DNA of 64,000 nucleotides from Sarcina sp034439435 (GCF_034439435.1 NZ_JAPCKJ010000004.1:372001-436000); one strand, 5' to 3'. Positions 36,668 to 45,593 are shown, counted from the first letter of the stretch. Notes: generated from the sequence alone by a model not told the origin. Program-made: numbers and translations.

Positions 36668-36844
36668 TTATTCTAATTTCCACAGCTTATTCTCAAGCTT
36701 TTTTTCTTTTTTATTACATTTAACATAACTAACATTAAATTTAGTTTTTCTGGCTAGTTCTACTATTTCATCCCCTGTAAAATCGTTCTTTTTAAATTTA
36801 ATACAATACTCATATTGACCCGACTCTTTTGGAAATAAGATAAA
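36668..36844 (-). pseudogene. 5'-truncated coding remnant
   Basis: A 58-codon open stretch between two stops, with no ATG, GTG or TTG at its head. The amino-acid text looks real rather than random: FPKESGQYEYCIKFKKNDF, then GDEIVELARKTKFNVSYVKC, then KKLENKLWKLE before the stop. I do not recognise the family. It looks like the C-terminal end of a lost gene. It begins 90 bp after the ABC permease on the opposite strand. Confidence 0.45.
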
Positions 36845-37153
36845 TTACATTTTCTTCTTAAACTTCTTTAAAAAGACAATTTCTTTAAATATAAGTCAAA
36901 TTAAACTTTATAAACTAACTATAAAACAATAAAAAATAATATTTTTAAACAAATTGTTAATAATTTTTCTCGTTATATCTATTAATTTTCTGTAAATATG
37001 TTATTATTAATATGAACCTAGTCCACAATCAAAGTTAGTAATTTTCATATATTAAAACAAACCAATAATATAAGATTTTTTTTAATATATGAAAACTTCA
37101 ATTTAAGGACAGGCTATAAAATTTTATTCTAATTTAAGAAAGAAGGTTTTTTT

Positions 37154-37552
37154 ATGCCTAAATTATTAATTCCCGCTATTATATTTATAACATTAGCATT
37201 AATATTTTACACAATCGGTGTTTGGAGTGAACACAGAGCAGGTATCTTAAAGAAAAAACATGTAATAATCTTCTGGTGTGGTTTAGTATGTGATACTCTT
37301 GGTACATATACAATGAGTAGAATCGTTGCATCCGGAACTGACACTAGCATTACTACAACAGACCTTTTAATACATCAATCAACAGGTATGCTTGCTATTA
37401 TTTTAATGCTTATACATGCTGTTTGGGCAACAATTGTTCTAAACAAAGGTAGTGAAAAAGCAAAAGCTATATTCCACAAATTCAGTTTAGTAGTTTGGTT
37501 CATATGGCTTATCCCATACTTCGTAGGTATGTATATCGGAATGACATCATAA
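37154..37552 (+). CDS. HsmA/TIGR03987 family small membrane protein
   Basis: 132 residues, four membrane segments. Characteristic are YTIGVWSEHRAG, WCGLVCDTLGTYTM, the His-containing DLLIHQSTGMLAIILMLIHA, and FHKFSLVVWFIWLIPYFVGM. The conserved His pairs resemble a small heme- or metal-binding membrane bundle, but that is only an impression. Function unknown. GAAGG lies 8 bases before the ATG. A single gene with a terminator. Confidence 0.8.
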   Translation: MPKLLIPAIIFITLALIFYTIGVWSEHRAGILKKKHVIIFWCGLVCDTLGTYTMSRIVASGTDTSITTTDLLIHQSTGMLAIILMLIHAVWATIVLNKGSEKAKAIFHKFSLVVWFIWLIPYFVGMYIGMTS

Positions 37553-37590
37553 AAAATAAGAGCCTATTTATGGCTCTTTATTTTTTTATA
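37551..37590 (+). terminator. Terminator after the HsmA-like gene
   Basis: AAATAAGAGCC pairs with GGCTCTTTATTT, followed by TTTTT. Confidence 0.8.
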
Positions 37591-37828
37591 AGGCTTCGTT
37601 TTAAACTAGTGTTGATTTTTAGATAGAACTGTAAGACCATCTTAATGAGCAGTTAGTATTGCATTATATGCGTAAGAATAATAGCGTTAAGAAGCTTTTT
37701 CTGTTTGAGCGTAGCGAGTTTAAAAGCTTTAGCTATTATTCTGAAGCAGTTGATAGTAATACTTTGCTAAATTAAGCTAGGTCTGAAGGGCTAGCTAAAA
37801 ATCAACATTCACCTAAAACAGAGTCTTT
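37590..37828. repeat. Family B inverted-repeat element, full copy
   Basis: About 239 bp with imperfect terminal inverted repeats of about 37 nt (AGGCTTCGTTTTAAACTAG, then TGTTGATTTTTAGAT, on the left; reversed right end GACTCTGTTTTAGGTGAATG, then TTGATTTTTAGCTAG). A second inner pair, AGAATAATAGC with GCTATTATTCT, surrounds a central loop holding GTTTGAGCGTAGCGAGTTT. It has no ORF of note. The whole element can fold as one long hairpin, like a MITE or a structured non-coding repeat. Shorter relatives are at 11330 and 27436. Confidence 0.75.
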
Positions 37829-37849
37829 TATTGCTAATTATAATCTTTA

Positions 37850-39250
37850 TTACTCACAAACCTTACCTGGGTTTAAAATGTTATTAGGATCAAAGGCCAA
37901 TTTTATTCCTCTCATAATATCAATTGTAGCTTTATTTAATGATTCATCTAAATATAGTTTTTTAGCTAATCCTATACCATGTTCTCCTGAAACTTGTCCA
38001 TTAAGTTCTCTTTGTTTTCTATAAAGTATTTCCATAGCTTCACTAAGCTTTTTCTTCCATTCTTCTTCTGATAATTCATCTCTTAATATATAAATGTGTA
38101 AGTTTCCATCTCCGGCATGTCCAAAACTTCTTATTCTTATATTAAGGTCTTTTTCTACTTCATGAGTGAATTTTACAAACTCGGCTACCTTATTTCTTGG
38201 TACAACAACGTCTACCTCATCCATTTCACTTGTTGAAGCTTTTATAGCCTCTAAGAAAGCTCCTCTAGCTGACCATATTGATTCCTGTCTTTCCTCTGTA
38301 TCTGATATAAATACATCTAAGGCTCCTTCTTTTAAACATATATCAGCCACTTTTTCATAGTAACCCTCAACCTCTTCTTTAGAGTTTCCATCAAAGCTTA
38401 ATATTAAATAAGCATCTGCTGAGCTATCAGGAAATTTCTTCCCTAAGAATTCCTCTGCTGATATTATTACCTCTCTTTGCATAAACTCTATAGCTGTAGG
38501 TACATTCTTTGATTTTATTATTTTAGGAACTGTTTCTATTGCACTTTCTAAGTTCTTAAATGGAACTAATAAACTTATTACTTTTTTAGGTAGTGGTAAA
38601 AGTTTTAAAATTATCTTAGTTATTATTCCTAAAGTTCCTTCTGAACCAACCATTAAATCTTTCAAACTATATCCTGAGCTATTTTTAACAACCTTTCCAC
38701 CTAGTTCTAAAACCTCTCCGTTTGGAAGGACAACTTCCATACCTCTTACATAGTCTCTTGTTACTCCGTATTTAACGGCTCTCATTCCTCCTGCATTTGT
38801 GCTAACATTACCACCTATAGTTGCTGTTTTTTCTCCTGGATCAGGTGGATAGAAGAAGTCATGCTCCTCAACAAACTTAGCTATTTCCATAAGAAGAACT
38901 CCTGGTTCAACTGTAAGAGTTAAGTTATTTTCATCTAATTCTAATATCTTATTCATTCCACTTAAATCTAAAAGGATTCCTCCGAATATTGGTACTGCAG
39001 CTCCAACAAGGCCTGTACCTGATCCTCTTACTGTTACAGGAATATTATTTTCATTGGCATACTTCATTATAGCTACAATCTCATCTCTATCCATTGCCTT
39101 AACAACAATATCCGGCATATGTCTTTCAGAACCTAATTCATCATGGGAATAATCTTCATTTATTTCTTCTCCAAGAAAAACTCTCTCATCATCATTTATT
39201 ATTGCTTTTATAAATTCAATACCCTTGTTATTTATTTTATTGTAGTTCAT
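37850..39250 (-). CDS. lctD: FAD-binding lactate dehydrogenase of the Etf-linked type (LctD/GlcD family)
   Basis: 466 residues. The FAD_binding_4 domain has VRGSGTGLVGAAVP and the PPDPGEKTATIGGNVSTNAG signature (about 140-160). The FAD-oxidase C domain has SFGHAGDGNLHIYI and the final SGEHGIGLAKK. In Acetobacterium woodii the LctD homologue with EtfAB oxidises lactate using NAD+ while consuming reduced ferredoxin (electron confurcation). The adjacent etfA, etfB and lactate permease genes make the same role likely here, rather than glycolate oxidation. AAGGAG overlaps the end of etfA, so the two are coupled. Confidence 0.88.
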   Translation of the reverse strand: MNYNKINNKGIEFIKAIINDDERVFLGEEINEDYSHDELGSERHMPDIVVKAMDRDEIVAIMKYANENNIPVTVRGSGTGLVGAAVPIFGGILLDLSGMNKILELDENNLTLTVEPGVLLMEIAKFVEEHDFFYPPDPGEKTATIGGNVSTNAGGMRAVKYGVTRDYVRGMEVVLPNGEVLELGGKVVKNSSGYSLKDLMVGSEGTLGIITKIILKLLPLPKKVISLLVPFKNLESAIETVPKIIKSKNVPTAIEFMQREVIISAEEFLGKKFPDSSADAYLILSFDGNSKEEVEGYYEKVADICLKEGALDVFISDTEERQESIWSARGAFLEAIKASTSEMDEVDVVVPRNKVAEFVKFTHEVEKDLNIRIRSFGHAGDGNLHIYILRDELSEEEWKKKLSEAMEILYRKQRELNGQVSGEHGIGLAKKLYLDESLNKATIDIMRGIKLAFDPNNILNPGKVCE

Positions 39251-39251
39251 A

Positions 39252-40445
39252 TTAAAGCACTCCTTCCCCTTTTATCTTCTCAATAAGCTTAGGAACAACC
39301 TCATAAATGTCTCCAACTATTCCATAGTGAGCAACCTTAAATATAGGTGCTTTTTCATCTTTATTTATTGCAAATATATGATCTGAGTTATTCATTCCTG
39401 CTACAAATTGAATAGCTCCAGAAACGCCACAAGTTATTATAAGTTTTGGTCTTACTGTTCTTCCACTTAACCCAACTTGTTTATTTGCATCAGCCCATCC
39501 TGATTCTATAAGTGGTCTTGTAACTGCAAGCTCTCCTCCTACTAAATCAGCAAGTTCCTTTATCATTTCTAAATCTTTTTCTGATTTAACTCCTCTACCT
39601 GCCACAACTATTACCTCAGCATCTGATATGCTATGTTCTTTAGCCTTTTGTTTGATTTCTTTAACCTCTATATTTGATTCTAACTTATCTTTTTCTATTT
39701 CAAAGTATTTAATCTCTCCAGTACATTCTTCATTTCTTTCTGGAGCAGACATAACCTTATATCTAACTGTTGCCATTTGAGGTCTTGAATTTGGAGTTAC
39801 TATTTGTGCCATAATATTACCACCAAAGGCAGGTCTTATTTGAACTAAATCTGTATTCTCTTTTATATCTAATATAGTACAGTCTGCTGTAAGACCTGTT
39901 CTACATCTTGCTGCAACTCTTGGAGCTAGTGATCTACCTAATGTTGTTGCACCAACTAATATTGAACATGGTTTAATCTTGTTTATAAAGTCATAAAAAA
40001 CAGCTGTATATGGCTCTATTCTAAAGTTTTCAAGTTCTTTATAATCATATACAATAACTTCATCTACTCCATAATGTAAAAGCTCTCCAGCCTTGTCTTT
40101 TATTCCATTCCCCATGAATAAACAATATACTTTTTGATTAACCTTATCTGCAAGTTCTCTAGCTTTTCCTATAAGTTCTAAAGTTACTGGATGAATTTCT
40201 CCATTAACATGATCAACATAAACTGCTATACCATTCCATTCATCTTTGTTTACTAAAACCTTGTCCTCATCTTCTACGAACTCAAAAGCTCCTTTAGGTC
40301 CTTTTCTAACACAAACTTTACACATTCTACAACTTGCATTTATTTCAACTTTACCATCTACTATTTCCATAGCTCCAAAAGGACATATTTTTATTACACT
40401 ATTTACATCATCTATTTTATCTTGATGAACTACTAATCTTCCCAT
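39252..40445 (-). CDS. etfA: Electron-transfer flavoprotein alpha subunit with N-terminal [4Fe-4S] domain
   Basis: 397 residues. A ferredoxin-like N-terminus (about 1-65) has C21 and C39-x2-C42-x2-C45, enough for one [4Fe-4S] cluster. The ETF alpha/beta nucleotide-binding domain covers about 70-260, and the FAD-binding C-terminal domain has SGRTVRPKLIITCGVSGAIQ. In the usual motif ending IQHxAGM the His is Phe here. The Fe-S extension is typical of the bifurcating/confurcating Etf linked to lactate or caffeoyl-CoA enzymes. AGGAGG lies 8 bases before the ATG. The etfB end is 12 bp upstream and lctD 1 bp downstream. Confidence 0.9.
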   Translation of the reverse strand: MGRLVVHQDKIDDVNSVIKICPFGAMEIVDGKVEINASCRMCKVCVRKGPKGAFEFVEDEDKVLVNKDEWNGIAVYVDHVNGEIHPVTLELIGKARELADKVNQKVYCLFMGNGIKDKAGELLHYGVDEVIVYDYKELENFRIEPYTAVFYDFINKIKPCSILVGATTLGRSLAPRVAARCRTGLTADCTILDIKENTDLVQIRPAFGGNIMAQIVTPNSRPQMATVRYKVMSAPERNEECTGEIKYFEIEKDKLESNIEVKEIKQKAKEHSISDAEVIVVAGRGVKSEKDLEMIKELADLVGGELAVTRPLIESGWADANKQVGLSGRTVRPKLIITCGVSGAIQFVAGMNNSDHIFAINKDEKAPIFKVAHYGIVGDIYEVVPKLIEKIKGEGVL

Positions 40446-40457
40446 GATTCTTACCTC

Positions 40458-41246
40458 CTAAATAAACTTAAGCTCTCTTAATTTATCTTCCATCTTTTCA
40501 CTAAGCTCTGATGAATCACCTATCCAAATTTCATGTTTATCATTATTGCTTGGTGGAAATATTCTCTCAACCTGAGTTGGTGATCCATTTAATCCATATT
40601 TTTTCTCATCTTTATCTTCAAAATCACTTAAAGATATTACATTTATTTCTCTTTCATTGGTTTCAACTTTCTTTTTATAGGAAGGTAATCTAGGTTGAAA
40701 AATATCTTTATCCACAGTTAAAAGACAAGGATATTTAACTTCTAAAACTTCTATTGTATTAGGCATATCCATTTCAACTTTAATAAAATCATCATTAACA
40801 TCTAAAATCCTTCTAACATTAGCTACATGAGGAATCCCTAAATATTCAGCCATTTCAGGACCAACCTGTGCTGTATCCCCATCAGTGGTTTGCTTACCAC
40901 AAAGAATAATATCGAAGTCTCCACATTTTTTAACTCCTTGAGATAATGTATATGAAGTTGCTAATACATCGGCACCAGCAAATTTTCTATCTGAAACTAA
41001 AGTTCCTTCATCAGCCCCCATGGAATAGGCCTCTTTTATTACAGCCTTAGCTTGTGGTGGTCCCATACTTATAACTTTTATATCTCCACCTTTTTTCTCC
41101 TTTATCCTTAGCGCAGTCTCCAAGGCATATAAATCATATGGATTCATTTTAGAATCTACTCCATCTCTCTTTAAAACTCCTGTTTTTTCATCAACTTCAA
41201 CCTTTGAAGTACCAGGAACTTGTTTGATACAAACCATAATCTTCAT
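40458..41246 (-). CDS. etfB: Electron-transfer flavoprotein beta subunit
   Basis: 262 residues from ATG 41246; the GTG at 41255 overlaps the GGAG site and is rejected. Starts MKIMVCIKQVPG and has the ETF-beta segment QVGPEMAEYLGIPHVANVRR; GKQTTDGDTAQVG is the nucleotide (second FAD or NAD) site expected of bifurcating Etf. It pairs with etfA. A cre-like sequence lies in the 99-bp gap between it and lctP. Confidence 0.92.
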   Translation of the reverse strand: MKIMVCIKQVPGTSKVEVDEKTGVLKRDGVDSKMNPYDLYALETALRIKEKKGGDIKVISMGPPQAKAVIKEAYSMGADEGTLVSDRKFAGADVLATSYTLSQGVKKCGDFDIILCGKQTTDGDTAQVGPEMAEYLGIPHVANVRRILDVNDDFIKVEMDMPNTIEVLEVKYPCLLTVDKDIFQPRLPSYKKKVETNEREINVISLSDFEDKDEKKYGLNGSPTQVERIFPPSNNDKHEIWIGDSSELSEKMEDKLRELKFI

Positions 41247-41326
41247 AAAAATCACTCCATTCCCTTTCTAACTCTATTTAATTGTTTATTAATTTAAAAT
41301 AGAGACTTTAAATTATATAATTTTCT

Positions 41327-41344
41327 AATAAACGTTTTCAAAAA
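41327..41344. promoter_or_regulatory. Possible CcpA (cre) site between lctP and etfB
   Basis: On the minus strand TTGAAAACGTTTATTA fits the cre core (WTGAAARCG) with a weaker right half. Placed downstream of lctP, it could act as a roadblock. Confidence 0.35.
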
Positions 41345-41345
41345 A

Positions 41346-42869
41346 CTATGTGAAAATTAAGCTTCCTACATAACTTATTACACCTAATAAAATCACATAT
41401 ACTATACATACCTTTAATGTAGAGTTTAATATCTTTCCTTCTTTTCCAGCTAATCCTGTGGCAGCTGTTGCTACAGCTATGCTTTGAGGAGATATCATCT
41501 TACCAGCGGTGGCTCCACAAGTATTAGCAGCTGTTAACCATGCTGGACTTATTCCTAAAGAATTTGCAGCCTGTGCTTGAAGTTCACCAAATAAAACATT
41601 GGCAGAAGTATCACTTCCTGTAACAAAGGTTCCTAAAGCTCCAATAAAAGGTGCTATGAAAGCATAAAATGAACCAGTTACCATGACGAGAACAGTTGCT
41701 ATGGATGCAACCATGCCACTATATCCCATTACTTTTGCTAAGGCTATTATTGAAAGTATTGTTATGGTGGACTTACCCATCTGTTTCATTGTCTTTCCCA
41801 AGATTTCAATCATTTCTTTAAAAGGAGCTCTTTGTATAAACCCTCCAATAAATGCGGCTATCAATATTAATACCCCTGGTGTTGTTATCCATACAAAGGT
41901 ATATGGTTTAGCCCCTACTCCTGTATAAATATTGACTGAGGTCTTTATTTCATTTAATTTGTCATATAAGCTTGGAAATAATGGGCTAACTCCAATTATT
42001 ATTACCAATATTAATATAAATGGTGAAAATGCTATTAGCACTTTTTTTAACTCAATTTTTTCTTCATTCTTCAAATTTTCACTTTTTTTATAGAATTTTT
42101 TTGCTATGAAAATTGTGACTAATAAAGAAACTATTGATCCCAAAACTGCTGGCAATTCAGGTCCTAAAAATTTTGCTACAATAACTTGTACAATACCAAA
42201 AGAAAGACCAGAAGCTAAGGTTATTCCAAATACCCCTTTTATGCCTTTCAAACTTTTCTCAGTTAAAGCAACCAATACAAAAGGAATTAACACCACAAAG
42301 AGAAATAATTGTATTACTACATAATAACTTAGTGGCTTTATAGGAATTCCTGATACATTAGATAACGTTATCACCGGAAGGCCAATCGCTCCAAAGGCAG
42401 TAGGAGTTGTATTAGCTACTAGGCAAATAACACATGCAAAAAAAGGATTAAATCCAAGGGCAGCCATTATTCCAACTGGAATTGCAACAGCTGTTCCAAA
42501 GCCAGCTACAGCTTCTAAAAATCCACCAAATCCCCATGCTAATATAAGAACCAGTATCCTTTTATCATCACTAACATCTGTTAGCATTGACTTTATAACA
42601 TCCATAGCTTTTGTATGGACAACTAAGTTATAAGTAAATACTGCAGCTATAATAACTATCATTATTGGCCAAGTTCCCAAGGCAATGCCTTCTAAAGCCG
42701 CCGTTAAAGAATCTTGTATTGGCATTTTCCAAAAAAGTATGGAAAGTATTATGGTAATTATTAATGCTATTGGACATATTTTATGAGCTGGGATTTTAAG
42801 AGCTCCAAGACCTATAATTAGAATTATTATAGGTATAAGAGCAAGGAAAAACATAAGATACGTATTCAA
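41346..42869 (-). CDS. lctP: L-lactate permease
   Basis: 507 residues, about 12-14 membrane segments; LctP/LldP family proton symporter for lactate. Family motifs are WGFGGFLEAVAGFGTAVAIP, NTTPTAFGAIGLPV, GSDTSANVLFGELQ, and GATAGKMISPQSIAVATAA. The start is TTG 42869, with AGAGG 8 bases upstream; a GTG at 42878 sits on the site itself. First structural gene of the lactate cluster. A GntR-type operator (42909-42925) lies in its leader. Confidence 0.92.
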   Translation of the reverse strand: MNTYLMFFLALIPIIILIIGLGALKIPAHKICPIALIITIILSILFWKMPIQDSLTAALEGIALGTWPIMIVIIAAVFTYNLVVHTKAMDVIKSMLTDVSDDKRILVLILAWGFGGFLEAVAGFGTAVAIPVGIMAALGFNPFFACVICLVANTTPTAFGAIGLPVITLSNVSGIPIKPLSYYVVIQLFLFVVLIPFVLVALTEKSLKGIKGVFGITLASGLSFGIVQVIVAKFLGPELPAVLGSIVSLLVTIFIAKKFYKKSENLKNEEKIELKKVLIAFSPFILILVIIIGVSPLFPSLYDKLNEIKTSVNIYTGVGAKPYTFVWITTPGVLILIAAFIGGFIQRAPFKEMIEILGKTMKQMGKSTITILSIIALAKVMGYSGMVASIATVLVMVTGSFYAFIAPFIGALGTFVTGSDTSANVLFGELQAQAANSLGISPAWLTAANTCGATAGKMISPQSIAVATAATGLAGKEGKILNSTLKVCIVYVILLGVISYVGSLIFT

Positions 42870-42908
42870 TTTTTTCACCTCTCATATAACCTTTATACCA
42901 TTCAAGCA

Positions 42909-42925
42909 ATTTGGTATGACCAATT
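42909..42925. promoter_or_regulatory. Operator for a FadR-subfamily GntR regulator (LldR/PdhR type)
   Basis: TTGGTATGACCAA is a perfect dyad with a 3-bp centre and matches the PdhR/LldR consensus TTGGTNNNACCAA. It lies between the regulator gene and lctP, just downstream of a possible -10 box (TATATT on the minus strand at 42937-42942). A degenerate second site (TTGGTATACAAA, minus strand) is near 42973-42985, and the dyad GCATATT/AATATGC is between them. Confidence 0.65.
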
Positions 42926-43105
42926 TTATTTTATAAAATATAGCATATTAAAATAATATGCCATATTAAAATTTGTATACCAAACCTCTCTTTTATACCC
43001 TAAATTAACCATATACCTTTTAGATATTTTAGTCAATTTATCAAGTTATTATATAAGCTTATAATAGATTAAAAAATACTTTAATTTTAAATGAAGTTTG
43101 TATAA

Positions 43106-43792
43106 CTAAATATTTTCCTTTATTAATTCAAAATGCTCCTGCATATGTTTATATGCAGAATAGGCATCTCTATTTTTTATAGCTAAATATATCTTTTCAT
43201 GAAAATCTAATAATTTTCCCTTATTATTTTCATTGCTTAAAATAGCTCTTCTTCCTTCACTTATAAATTTGTCTACTAATTCAGAAACGCCTTCTAATAG
43301 ATTTGTTATAAGCACATTATTTGCTCCCTTAACAATAATGCTATGAAATTCGCTATCAATTCTAACATTCTCTTCTTCATTAGTAGATGTTTTAAATCTC
43401 TCAACAAGTTCACCAAGTTTTTTCAAATCTTCTTCTGATATTCTCATTACAGATAAAAATATAGTTGATAACTCTAGAACTTCTCTTAGTTCAAATATAT
43501 CTTTATTAGTTCCATTTTGAAGCATAAATACTATAGAAAGCGGCTCTAATAATACATCATCAAATTCTTCTCTTATATAATTTCCTGCACCCTGTCTACT
43601 TTCTATTAATCCAACAACCTCTAGTGCTCTCATAGCTTCTCTTATAGAAGTTCTACTTACTTGTAGTTCCTCTGCCATAACTCTCTCTGTAGGAAGTTTA
43701 TCCCCTTTTTTTATTTGTCCTACTCTTACCATTTCTTTTATTTGATCAACAACCTGTTCATAAACTTTCGTGTTTTTAACTGGTTTAAACAT
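43106..43792 (-). CDS. GntR/FadR family regulator of the lactate cluster
   Basis: 228 residues. The N-terminal winged HTH has the motif KLPTERVMAEELQVSRTSIR then EAMRALEVVGLIESRQGAG. The FadR-type FCD effector domain covers about 85-225, with the metal-binding His set recognisable at DSEFHSIIV, and FHEKIYLAI. It probably represses the lctP-etfB-etfA-lctD genes in the absence of lactate, as LldR does. The operator ahead of lctP supports that. It starts 14 bp after the MutS-like gene, so it may be read from that promoter; AAAGG lies 9 bases before the ATG. Confidence 0.88.
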   Translation of the reverse strand: MFKPVKNTKVYEQVVDQIKEMVRVGQIKKGDKLPTERVMAEELQVSRTSIREAMRALEVVGLIESRQGAGNYIREEFDDVLLEPLSIVFMLQNGTNKDIFELREVLELSTIFLSVMRISEEDLKKLGELVERFKTSTNEEENVRIDSEFHSIIVKGANNVLITNLLEGVSELVDKFISEGRRAILSNENNKGKLLDFHEKIYLAIKNRDAYSAYKHMQEHFELIKENI

Positions 43793-43806
43793 CCTAACAA
43801 TCCTTT

Positions 43807-45426
43807 CTAAATAAAACCTTCTAACTTTTCTGATCTTTCATATGCTTTCTTTATTATATCCTTTGGATATCCTATATAATCTAATAATTTTATAGCATTT
43901 CTAGTTTTAGAAACTCCTTTTTTAAGCTTATAATCAAAGCTTAAACCTTCTTTACTATTAACACTTTCACTAAAATAATAAAATTCATAATTATTCTTTA
44001 ATATATCAACTAATTCTCTATCATGAGTAGCCACTATAGATATACTATTTTTCTTATTTATATAAGTAAGTATTTCAGCTGAAGCTGATATTCTCTCTAT
44101 AGGATTTGTTCCTCTAAATATTTCGTCAATTGGACAGAATACTGGTAAGTCATTATCTAATGCCTTTATTATTCTTAAAATTGACTCTGCCTCTGCCATG
44201 TAAAAACTCTTACCACTACTTAAATCATCATTTGGACTTATTGAAGTTACTATATTTAATATAGGTGCTTCATATTTTTCTGCCAAAACAAAATCAAAGG
44301 TTTGAGCCAAGATCATATTTACTCCTAACATTCTTAAGAAAGTAGATTTACCTGACATATTAGTTCCTGTAAGAACAATTCCTCTCTTATTCATACCTAT
44401 TGAGTTAGCTACTGGATTTTCTATAATTGGATGTATTCCATTTTTAATTCTTAATGTAGTCTCTTTTATAAATTTAGGTTTATTAATTCTATCTTTTTCT
44501 TCTACTTCATAGCTTCCAACAGATATTATAGCCTCAATATTGCCTAAATCTCTATAGAGATTTAAAATTGAAACTTTATTATTCTCTATAGCATCAGCAG
44601 TTTTATAATAAGCTGCCTCTTCTAATAAAAATAATAAAGATATAAATTCAAATACTCCCCCCCACATATTAGCGAAGCCTATTATTTGAGTATTTCTATC
44701 TATGGATTTTAACTTATTTAAATTTTCATTTATTTCTTCTTTAAAGCTATCTAAGCCTTTATCTTTAATGGCCATTATTTTTTTAGCTGATTTAATTACT
44801 TTTCTTAAATAAATTAATCCATTAGATTTAATATGTTCTCTTTCTTTACTATTTAAATACATATTAAAAAAACTTAAAAACATAAATATAAGCATTGCTC
44901 TTATATCTACGAATATAGCAGTAAGTATTAGTATTGCTGGTAACACCTTACCTAGTATTGTATATGCATAGTACTTAAATTGATTAGATTCTATTAATTT
45001 CTCATCTATCATATCTAGTAGACTATTTTTCTTATCCATTCCTAAATCAAAAAATATTCCTAAAATCTTAGTTCTTACTTTTTCATTTTCTTTAAAATAC
45101 TCTATGGTATTATTTCTATCATTCAACTTTTTTTCATCATTCAAAGGATGTCTAAGCATTGAATAAAGTGCAGCTTCTCCTACACTGCTGTAGTTTCTAT
45201 CTAACTTTGAATAAACCTTATCCAAATCTAAATCATGCCAAGTTTGTTCATCTATATGATATTCTCCTTTTTCGCTCATATCATATAATTTTCTTATGTT
45301 CTTAAAATTTCTTTTTTTATCCATTGGCTCTGCATAATCATATCTTATTAACCTTAACATTCTTTCTCTTGGAAAAATCTGCTCTTTTAAAGACATTAGT
45401 AAGGTTTTATCATTTTCATAACTCAT
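43807..45426 (-). CDS. MutS-related DNA mismatch-repair ATPase homologue with membrane segments
   Basis: 539 residues from ATG 45426 (GAGGAG 7 bases upstream; the upstream ATG 45447 has none). No mismatch-binding domain I: the protein begins in a helical MutS core. Two hydrophobic segments (about 165-205) resemble membrane helices. The C-terminal MutS V ATPase domain has GTNMSGKSTFLRMLGVN, the STFxMAE-like SGKSFYMAEAESIL, DEIFRGTNP, and IVATHD. This architecture belongs to the MutS-like family of unknown role in Firmicutes, not canonical MutS or MutS2 (no Smr domain). Probably membrane-associated. Confidence 0.85.
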   Translation of the reverse strand: MSYENDKTLLMSLKEQIFPRERMLRLIRYDYAEPMDKKRNFKNIRKLYDMSEKGEYHIDEQTWHDLDLDKVYSKLDRNYSSVGEAALYSMLRHPLNDEKKLNDRNNTIEYFKENEKVRTKILGIFFDLGMDKKNSLLDMIDEKLIESNQFKYYAYTILGKVLPAILILTAIFVDIRAMLIFMFLSFFNMYLNSKEREHIKSNGLIYLRKVIKSAKKIMAIKDKGLDSFKEEINENLNKLKSIDRNTQIIGFANMWGGVFEFISLLFLLEEAAYYKTADAIENNKVSILNLYRDLGNIEAIISVGSYEVEEKDRINKPKFIKETTLRIKNGIHPIIENPVANSIGMNKRGIVLTGTNMSGKSTFLRMLGVNMILAQTFDFVLAEKYEAPILNIVTSISPNDDLSSGKSFYMAEAESILRIIKALDNDLPVFCPIDEIFRGTNPIERISASAEILTYINKKNSISIVATHDRELVDILKNNYEFYYFSESVNSKEGLSFDYKLKKGVSKTRNAIKLLDYIGYPKDIIKKAYERSEKLEGFI

Positions 45427-45537
45427 CTTAAAGCTCCTCATTAACATAAAAAATTTATTGTCTTAATTATATAGTTTTTTCTAATAAAAGGGAAATTACT
45501 TGCAATTTAAAATTTGCTTTTATTATAGACATAATTA

Positions 45538-45575
45538 AATAAAGCCTAGAGTTGCTTACCCTAAGCCTTATTCTC
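45538..45575 (-). terminator. Weak terminator after the esterase gene
   Basis: AATAAGGCTTAG and CTAGGCTTTATT (minus strand) form a stem with G-T pairs. The T-tail is poor. Confidence 0.45.
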
Positions 45576-45593
45576 TATTATTTTTTTAGAAAC

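Larger units (their letters stand above)
36579..37153. other. Intergenic region with a decayed gene fragment
   Basis: 575 bp: terminator of the ABC operon, a 58-codon open remnant on the minus strand (36668-36844), and about 300 bp of A/T-rich sequence leading to the next gene, with AAGAAAGAAGG before its ATG. Confidence 0.65.

Noticed and set aside
37590..37828. CRISPR array or insertion sequence
   Set aside because: No regularly spaced direct repeats and no transposase frame; only inverted repeats.
43807..45426. Canonical MutS or MutS2
   Set aside because: No N-terminal mismatch-binding domain, no Smr domain, only about 540 residues and hydrophobic helices in the middle.
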